Shown: one piece after another, positions 9,801-15,057 of the stretch
Layout: each line of letters starts with the position of its first letter
Numbering within the stretch: the first letter of the stretch is position 1
DNA from: a virus
Length of the DNA: 20,038 nt
Virus record (IMG/VR): IMGVR_UViG_3300046369_000444
Coordinates: 1-20,038 of that record
Strand: one strand, 5' to 3'
Notes under the pieces: generated by a model
What the model saw: the letters and a program-made list of their open reading frames with translations, nothing else
Told to the model about the DNA's origin: nothing
Database searches by the model: none
Made by a program: the position numbers and the translations under genes

Positions 9801-11002
9801 AAACCAAAACTTAGTGTTAAACTAAATGCCTGTCCTGCCGCATTTTCGTAAGGCAAAACAACACTTAAATTATTTGCATCGTCTGGTTGTATAGAATAAG
9901 AAACTGCATCACTGGTTCTATACCAAACTCTAAATACACCATTAGGTATATTACCAAAGTTTCCATCAGGGAATTTAATTCTTATGCCGTCGTTGTTTAA
10001 GTTCTCAACTGCATAAAGATTTCTTGTACCTAATGTTTGGCTATTAAAGTTTAATGTTTGACCTACTGTATTAGGAATTTTAGTCCACTGATTTAGTACT
10101 GTTCCTCCAGTAGTAATTTCTTGTATGTACACATCTGTTTCATTAATGTTTTGAATATTAATATCTTGTACTCTACTTACTACAGGTGTTGTAAAATCAA
10201 AGTCTTGGAATTGTAAGTTACCCTGCTTAAACAGTAGGAAAAATCCTGTATTATTACTAGCAATGCCTTGACCGTCGTTTCTGTAAAATAAACCAAAATC
10301 ACTTAATGGATCAGGATTACCTTCATAAAAATATTTGCCATCAATAAAATCACCGTTTACAATTTCACAACTTCTATTAACACCATTTGCATTAACATTA
10401 AATGAGTATGAAATAGGTGAACCTATTGTGCTGTTTAGTAAATATTTTTCTGTATTAATATTTGCAACTTTGCCTGTCTTTACAGGTGCAGTAAATCTGT
10501 TAGTACTGCTCATTGCAGAATTTAAAATTGTTATAAATTGTTCGTAACTATCAGGATTATTTGCATCGTCCCAGAAGACTTTTGTATTACTTAATTGGTT
10601 GCCTTGACTGTCTGTTAGAGGCTCTGTTGTAGTTACTGCTGAAAGTTTCATTAATCCACTTGCAGGAATATTTCTTTTAGGATTGTATCCTAACATTCTT
10701 GCTAGTTTAAATACTGAGTCTCTTCTTTCTGCTGTTTCCAAAAAGTTTTCCCTAGTATTAACATCCATTCTGAATGCAATACTGGTACTTAAAAATGCTA
10801 GTAATTCTAGTATAGCAATAAATTCTGAACTTTCTGTATAGTCATTAAAGTTTTCAGGAAAGTTTGTTCTTATATATTCAACAAGTGCTGTTCTGATTGA
10901 GTCGAAATCGTATGCTTGGAAGTCTACTTGACTAAAAACTTTATATGCTAATTTCCAATCTTCCGCCGCAAATAAATTATTTTGTCTATTAACTGTTGCC
11001 AT
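6815..11002 (-). CDS. gp6: Baseplate wedge subunit gp6
   Basis: gp6 dimers form the inner ring of the T4 baseplate that links the wedges round the hub. The N-terminal 120 residues have the family look (residues 44-73 contain a YIRTNFPENFNDY segment, followed by ILELLAFLSTSIAFRMD and NTRENFLETA), and NAPQTFYTQNRMVSAQDY near residues 415-433 is the conserved core motif shared with J-type baseplate proteins. A conserved C-terminal section begins near residue 1205 (IDPSISNVVEMLVLTQTYY). At 1395 residues it is about twice T4 gp6 (about 660), the extra length being a beta-rich, Asn/Thr-rich middle at about 540-1200 with two Asp-rich loops that could bind calcium. The ATG overlaps the gp25 stop (TAATG), indicating coupling. 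The family call is firm. The role of the middle is unknown. Confidence 0.95.
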   Translation of the reverse strand: MATVNRQNNLFAAEDWKLAYKVFSQVDFQAYDFDSIRTALVEYIRTNFPENFNDYTESSEFIAILELLAFLSTSIAFRMDVNTRENFLETAERRDSVFKLARMLGYNPKRNIPASGLMKLSAVTTTEPLTDSQGNQLSNTKVFWDDANNPDSYEQFITILNSAMSSTNRFTAPVKTGKVANINTEKYLLNSTIGSPISYSFNVNANGVNRSCEIVNGDFIDGKYFYEGNPDPLSDFGLFYRNDGQGIASNNTGFFLLFKQGNLQFQDFDFTTPVVSRVQDINIQNINETDVYIQEITTGGTVLNQWTKIPNTVGQTLNFNSQTLGTRNLYAVENLNNDGIRIKFPDGNFGNIPNGVFRVWYRTSDAVSYSIQPDDANNLSVVLPYENAAGQAFSLTLSFGLRSAVNNSLPGETLNSVKQNAPQTFYTQNRMVSAQDYQVFPTSQSSNINKLKATNRTHAGHSRYIDITDPTGTFQSIESYAEDGVIYADKNNLSESFTINENNTATEIANSVLPLYLKRQELNNFVYNTFRKSIVKTTPATFDTSGRTINWATLPVKTFNTTGYITEQTVASGVATTSVLINTTAETSMFKENNFIKFANPNNVADYKWVRITRIDNNGQLSSGLSTSTGPITLSSSIQNGWKANEIISTLRKTFTATEQNAIISELNAKRNFGLGYDPAIDEYYIVQNENLTLPVNGVLPDFSYQNAKDTSNSNADASYIIHFKFNAISNTSYSYNVTVRGLDYVVQSKDNLKFYNVKNVKVTDNTTKAVRDTITFNTLNTKPGAMEVFKWYDNDNDNLGEQWESQETGERYTPRTTMPNIPLRSRNYYWYDINCEWQSTFGLLRGQGNSSANVLLNNRFVDEAIVNINTFYEDNTVFADRTNITIANISGRIEHFPGKIVVDFDNTTFGYNIFDADGNVTYLQENTGLARSEYYKAFANGTSHSFGINGSTANTSALGKITITNANAVAQTGTLTYDDLQTSAAFLHAADSSSNFSVDKLRVIYLNDKEKLDKDIKWTISDTFKEADGYCDPRKVKVAPIDSDEDLVPDDPLQYDDFVNSESLVFFEYYTDFDGYTYDRPVSGYFLDYRGEIDINLSDVEFMSPASYVDQTLASSVDYLIVDTLAIAEKLNNVQSRYNGMVVYVTENKKVYQMTASSTASTNITLLETSDYIVREGRASTQNTAIQDPQNVIIKWNHTAPNDVRIDPSISNVVEMLVLTQTYYTQILKYLNVPGTAYPVAPTSEELSNEFEKLNEFKSASDTIVYRSAKFKLLFGADADDTFQAKFKIVKLPGSTLSDNEVKSKVISLINQYFNVNNWEFGETFYFTELSSYIHQNLGTSVGSIVILPKNTAGSFGDLFQVKAEPNELFISTATVNDISIVEKITSQTLRTDR

Positions 11003-11376
11003 TATGCTTCGTCCGTACTAGTTGTGACATATTCTAAAAATAAGGTATCGCTACTGTTAAGTAATTTGTACTTAATTTGTACCTCTGCTTGTATAGTATG
11101 ATCTAGTACTAATAATTTTGTTGATAAAAACTCTACTCTAGGATCACTTTTTACAATTCTAATGATGTCTTCTTTTATAATTTCTTGTGTTTCAGGGTCT
11201 TCTGGTTCCATAAGGTAATCCCAAATAACACTTCCGAATGTGGGTCTCATTATTCTTTCACCAATTCTAGTATAGAAATGATTAAGTAGATCTCTCTTTA
11301 CTAGATCTGCATCAGTCAGAGTGTAAGGTGCTCTAACTTTATCAACTGTACTAAATCCTTTAAATAATGTTGCCAT
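11002..11376 (-). CDS. gp25: Baseplate wedge subunit gp25
   Basis: gp25 is the small wedge protein that helps nucleate the contractile sheath, related to type VI secretion TssE. This product is 124 residues, against about 132 in T4. It shows the family fold: a DLVKRDLLNHF helix, then GERIMRPTFGSVIWDYLMEP, then a DPR motif (SDPRVEFL) where many relatives have EPR. I chose the ATG at 11374-11376 (MATLFKGFST) over an ATG 21 bases upstream. The shorter start matches marine gp25 N-termini as I recall them, and the longer one would lie inside the late promoter. There is no ribosome site before either start. It is first in a gp25-gp6-giant gene operon and its stop overlaps the gp6 ATG. Confidence 0.93.
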   Translation of the reverse strand: MATLFKGFSTVDKVRAPYTLTDADLVKRDLLNHFYTRIGERIMRPTFGSVIWDYLMEPEDPETQEIIKEDIIRIVKSDPRVEFLSTKLLVLDHTIQAEVQIKYKLLNSSDTLFLEYVTTSTDEA

Positions 11377-11381
11377 GCAAG

Positions 11382-11389
11382 TATTTATC
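11382..11389 (-). promoter_or_regulatory. T4-type late promoter for gp25-gp6 operon
   Basis: On the minus strand this reads GATAAATA followed by CTTGC and then ATG. It matches the T4 late box TATAAATA at seven of eight positions, and the following CT also fits. If the usual spacing holds (last A of the box at -6), +1 is the A of the gp25 ATG, so the message would have no leader. The same eight bases stand before the gp48 operon. Confidence 0.7.
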
Positions 11390-11419
11390 ATATTCATTAT
11401 AACAAGTTTTAATTAATAG

Positions 11420-11448
11420 TTGACTTTGAACCATTTCTAGTATATAAT
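11420..11448 (+). promoter_or_regulatory. Consensus sigma70-type (early) promoter for hydrolase operon
   Basis: TTGACT at 11420-11425, a 17-base spacer and a perfect TATAAT at 11443-11448 make a near-ideal housekeeping promoter. With the -10 box ending at -7, +1 falls on base 11455, which is the A of the hydrolase ATG, so a leaderless message is predicted. It points away from the gp25 late promoter. Confidence 0.85.
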
Positions 11449-11454
11449 CAGAAG

Positions 11455-12060
11455 ATGAAAAATGCTATATACTTACACGGTGCAAATGCCAGCCCAGAAA
11501 ACTTTAATTACTTTACTTTGAAGTTACCTGAGCATAAATTTTTGGCTCCGGCATATGATATGGAAGATGATCCGTTCGATATAGTAGAAATACTAAGAAT
11601 TCGTAAGGAAAGAGAGTTTGGAAAGGAACCTGTTGTGGTTGTAGGACATAGTTTTGGTGGTTTAATTGCTAGTTGGTATGCTAGTGTATATCCTAGGCGT
11701 GTTAAACACTTAGTTACTATTGCAACACCTTGGGAAGGTACGCCTGTAGCAAGAATATTTGGAATGTTCTTTAAAGGAAAAGTATTTCAAAACACTAAGC
11801 CAGGTGCAGATGTGTTGGCTTTACTACAAGAAAAAAACTTTAATGGTAAGCATACTAACATAATATGTACCAGAGGCTCAAACCCTGTTGCTGGCCTAGG
11901 CGGTAAAGCAAACGACGGAATGATATCTTGCGATAGTCAGGGTGCAACACCTCCAGGTTTTAAAAACACTCAAAACATCACAATAGAAGCAGGTCATAGT
12001 GAAGTTTTGTTAAATAATACTGTAACAGACCTGTTACAAAACATAATATTTGAGGAATAA
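11455..12060 (+). CDS. Alpha/beta hydrolase (lipase/esterase-like)
   Basis: A compact 201-residue alpha/beta-hydrolase. What is seen: YLHGA at residues 6-10 (oxyanion-hole HG), the nucleophile elbow GHSFGG with Ser66, HLVTIATPWEGTP after the next strand as in many lipases, NDG with Asp154 as likely acid, and GHSE with His181 as likely base. The triad therefore looks complete and the enzyme should be active on an ester, thioester or amide. The substrate cannot be told. No signal peptide or membrane segment is seen, so it should act in the cytoplasm or at lysis. It stands on the opposite strand to the baseplate genes around it, with its own strong promoter and no ribosome site, which suggests an early-expressed accessory (moron-type) gene. 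The downstream coiled-coil gene starts two bases after its stop. Confidence 0.9.
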   Translation: MKNAIYLHGANASPENFNYFTLKLPEHKFLAPAYDMEDDPFDIVEILRIRKEREFGKEPVVVVGHSFGGLIASWYASVYPRRVKHLVTIATPWEGTPVARIFGMFFKGKVFQNTKPGADVLALLQEKNFNGKHTNIICTRGSNPVAGLGGKANDGMISCDSQGATPPGFKNTQNITIEAGHSEVLLNNTVTDLLQNIIFEE

Positions 12061-12062
12061 AA

Positions 12063-12284
12063 ATGGCTGATATTTCCACACTAAATGACACTCTTGAAGA
12101 AGAGTTAAGACGTATGCTTATTGATAAAAACAATGAGTGTAATAGTTTAAGAACTCATATTGAACTACTAGAAAAAGCAGTAGCAGAAGAACAAGAACAA
12201 AAATACAGGTTGCTTGTTGATAATATGGATTTAAAAAAGGCGTTGGCTTTGATTAGGGATTCTAAAACTACTACAAAGCAATAG
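12063..12284 (+). CDS. Small coiled-coil protein, unknown function
   Basis: A 73-residue acidic protein that I do not recognise. Almost all of it should be helical: from about residue 7 to 65 hydrophobic residues recur with heptad-like spacing (LNDTLEEELRRMLIDK, then LRTHIELLEKAVAEE and YRLLVDNMDLKKALALI), so it probably forms a dimeric coiled coil. A good ribosome site (GAGGAA, 12052-12057) lies in the last codons of the hydrolase gene, five bases before the ATG. The two genes are thus co-transcribed. Its last 14 bases overlap the 3' end of gp5 on the other strand. It could be a partner of the hydrolase or an independent small regulator. There is no evidence to choose. Confidence 0.8.
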   Translation: MADISTLNDTLEEELRRMLIDKNNECNSLRTHIELLEKAVAEEQEQKYRLLVDNMDLKKALALIRDSKTTTKQ

Positions 12285-15057
12285 TTTTATAACCCATTTC
12301 TACATACTTTTTATCTTTTGCACTTCTTAGCATAGATCTTAATTGCCTGAACGATAAATTTTTATCTGATGTTAGGCCCATTTCTTCATTTGTTAATTTA
12401 ACCCAGTCAGGTGTAGTAAACAATTCTATCTCATATTCTCTTCTTTGTACATAATCCTGTCTTACTTGTACATCACTTGCTTCACCAACTTTTCCTGTTC
12501 TCCATCTTTTCATATATTTGGGTATACTGCCATAGTTGCCTTTATTAAGTTCTAAAAGCAGATAACTATTTGCAAAATTCTTTATGCCTATGTGTGTAGC
12601 AAAACTTGTAAGTGAAAGTAATTGATTTTCACTTAATGGCACAGTTATAAGTTGAGCCATCTCACGTTTGGTAAATTCCAGCTCACTTTTCAAACCAATA
12701 GTTGTTCCTATTGGTCCTACACCATTAGACACATCTATAACTTTTGTGCCTGTTTTTCTATCTGTAAAAATTAAACTTGGTCCGTCAACAGTAAGGTCTA
12801 TTCCTTTTGTACTAAGTTCTTCTTTAACTAAGTTAAAATTATTTGCATTAATACCCATGGAACCCATGGCTTCTCCTGTTTGCTGATCAATAGCAAAATT
12901 AGGATGTCCACTACGCAATTTATCTGCTTCGGTCATTAAATCACCGTATTGGTTGTACAAGCCTTCTGCTTTACTTACTGCATCTGTAACACTATTTACT
13001 GCATCTAATACTTGTCCTTTAAGTGCTTTAACATCAAAGCCTTCTAGGTCTAATGGCAAGTCAAACTGGTCTAAACTAAATTGGCCTAATCTGGCTTCCA
13101 TTTCTTTTAGTTGTTTTGCTATACCAACAAACTTATCTCCTAATGCATTTCCTGTAGGGAATCTAAATGGCGGAATTGCTATGCCCATAGCAGACATAAG
13201 TCCGTCCATATTTTGTAAACTTCCTAAATTTTGTAAACTGGCAGGTAAAAAGTTACTGAGCATTCCTTCAACATCAGCCATATTAGGAATCATATCCATT
13301 ACACTACCTATTGCTCCTCCCAGAGCCGTACCTGCTTCTGTAAGTCCGTTGCCCACGGCATTTGTAATATCTGATGCTTTTGCAATGGCACCTGATGCCG
13401 GATCTTTAAATCCATTGCCTAATTTATCACCTTCAGGTGTTACTTGGTCTGCTGGGTCTTCATCGCCTTTACTTGTTTGTCCATCTAAAGTTTCTGCATC
13501 TGCTGTCGTATCTTCTTCCATGGATTCCTGATCTTCTGTAGTAGGGTCAAATTGGCCGTGGCCTGCATACGGCTCAGCAGTAATTAATGTGCCTACTATG
13601 GTTGAAATCTTGTTAGCCTTTCCTGGTCTTACACCACCACTTGTGAGTGCTACATCTCCTTCTCGATCATATTCCGGCATTTCACTAGGTTGGTCCTCTT
13701 GCTCAACACCTTCTAATGAAGGAGCAGAAACTTTTAGTGCATCTAGTCCTTGTAATATTGGTGCAGGTCCTGTATTTAGGTTTATTAAACCTCCAGATAT
13801 ACCTGTAAGTGCTGATGTTATTCCTACTGCCGGAGCGGCTATACCAACTACACCTGCTTTTGCATTTATATCTACACCCATTGTTGTACTTGATATTGAT
13901 GTTGCTGTACCACTTACTGTTTTTAACATATTACCACTATTGATATCTACGTCTCCACCTACTGCGGATAATTGTGCATTACGAGTTGCTAATATACCTA
14001 AATCTGCGGCGGCATGAAAGTTAATATTACCTCCTGTGCCTAATGGTGGTAGTCCTAGTTTACCTAATTTACTGCCCATGTATTCACCAGCAGTATTATC
14101 ACCTGCGGCTTTCATTCTGATATTTTGTCCTGCTTCAATATTGATATCGTAATCAGCACGTAGATTAAAATTCTTTTTAGCTCTAAGGTTCATATCCCCT
14201 TCACCAAATATATTAATGTTTCCTAGCATGTCTAACTCTACCCATGCTTTACCATCCTTATTGATAGCATACATTGTGCCTGTAACATCATCTAGTAATA
14301 TTTGCTGACCTTTACCTGAACGTATTCTGATCATTGCAGAGTCAGGCGCATCGTCCATTATAAACTGGTGTCCTGCCTGTGCTGGTGATATGCCGTCTTT
14401 TCCTCTGGAGCCTTTTGTTAGTATTCCTACTATCTGGCTTGGTGTGTCTCTTCTTGCACCTGCACTACCGGCCCCTCTGATAGTATCATTTATCAAACCC
14501 TGTTTAACTATGGGCTCTGCGGCATCATGGTGAATAGGTCTTAAAATATCTGTATGACCAGACTGTTCTGAATATCTATTTTTTTCTGCTACTGGTGTTA
14601 AAAAGTTTCCGCCCTGAAAACTTTTACCTGCAGGAATACCAGGTAACATATGATTGTATTGTGGCGGCAATACGTGGCTTAAAATGTATCCGTGTTTTCT
14701 ATTGCCATCTGCAAAGGCAACTAATACAATACTTCCTATATCAGGAGGAGAAAACCACATACCATAACTTTGTTGTGTGTTTTCATATTTTTCTGTTTCA
14801 TCTGACTTTACGTTTTTCCAATTTGATATGCCACCAAATGGAGTAGAAAATTGTACTTTTTTAATTGCTTTTACTTTCTTACCAGTAGTTCTGTGCAATG
14901 CTGGTATCTCAACATCAATACTGCCACTTAAAAACTCATCTTTATTGTTGACAACTTTTGCTAAGTATATGCCATTATCGATTAATGCATCTTTATTAGG
15001 ATCAGGATCATGATATGAGCTTCCTAATTTTTGTCTGTTAAAATCTCCTCTAGCCAT
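12271..15057 (-). CDS. gp5: Baseplate hub/tail spike protein gp5 with C-terminal lysozyme-like lobe
   Basis: gp5 is the hub spike that pierces the outer membrane. Order in the 928 residues: an OB-fold domain at about 28-135 (IYLAKVVNN, MWFSPPDIGSIVLVAF, HGYILSHVLPP); a linker; a VgrG-like beta-helix from about 230 to 450 (QQILLDDVTGTMYAINKDG, then short repeats such as NLRAKKNFNLRADYDINIEA); a low-complexity Asp/Glu/Thr stretch near 500-560; an Ala/Gly-rich region; and at 808-885 a segment like the C-terminal lobe of T4-type lysozyme. Unlike T4 gp5, no lysozyme lies between OB fold and helix. I take the ATG at 15055-15057 rather than the in-frame GTG six bases upstream, because AAGGA sits about eight bases before the ATG. 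The ATG overlaps the stop region of the previous gene. Confidence 0.92.
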   Translation of the reverse strand: MARGDFNRQKLGSSYHDPDPNKDALIDNGIYLAKVVNNKDEFLSGSIDVEIPALHRTTGKKVKAIKKVQFSTPFGGISNWKNVKSDETEKYENTQQSYGMWFSPPDIGSIVLVAFADGNRKHGYILSHVLPPQYNHMLPGIPAGKSFQGGNFLTPVAEKNRYSEQSGHTDILRPIHHDAAEPIVKQGLINDTIRGAGSAGARRDTPSQIVGILTKGSRGKDGISPAQAGHQFIMDDAPDSAMIRIRSGKGQQILLDDVTGTMYAINKDGKAWVELDMLGNINIFGEGDMNLRAKKNFNLRADYDINIEAGQNIRMKAAGDNTAGEYMGSKLGKLGLPPLGTGGNINFHAAADLGILATRNAQLSAVGGDVDINSGNMLKTVSGTATSISSTTMGVDINAKAGVVGIAAPAVGITSALTGISGGLINLNTGPAPILQGLDALKVSAPSLEGVEQEDQPSEMPEYDREGDVALTSGGVRPGKANKISTIVGTLITAEPYAGHGQFDPTTEDQESMEEDTTADAETLDGQTSKGDEDPADQVTPEGDKLGNGFKDPASGAIAKASDITNAVGNGLTEAGTALGGAIGSVMDMIPNMADVEGMLSNFLPASLQNLGSLQNMDGLMSAMGIAIPPFRFPTGNALGDKFVGIAKQLKEMEARLGQFSLDQFDLPLDLEGFDVKALKGQVLDAVNSVTDAVSKAEGLYNQYGDLMTEADKLRSGHPNFAIDQQTGEAMGSMGINANNFNLVKEELSTKGIDLTVDGPSLIFTDRKTGTKVIDVSNGVGPIGTTIGLKSELEFTKREMAQLITVPLSENQLLSLTSFATHIGIKNFANSYLLLELNKGNYGSIPKYMKRWRTGKVGEASDVQVRQDYVQRREYEIELFTTPDWVKLTNEEMGLTSDKNLSFRQLRSMLRSAKDKKYVEMGYKTIAL

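Noticed and set aside
11377-11397. Upstream ATG for gp25 adding seven residues
   Set aside because: The extension overlaps the late promoter box and does not look like gp25 N-termini.
12263-12289. Stem TAAAACTA / TAGTTTTA with 11-base loop as terminator
   Set aside because: Only one G-C pair in eight and no following T-run, so too weak to call a terminator.
12953-13531. Plus-strand open frame of 192 codons
   Set aside because: It lies wholly antisense to gp5, whose protein sequence is family-like there. The product is Ser/Pro/Leu-rich without recognisable motifs, as expected for a mirror frame.
13589-14017. Plus-strand open frame of 142 codons
   Set aside because: Antisense to the beta-helix part of gp5. 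Composition reflects the repeat codons on the other strand.
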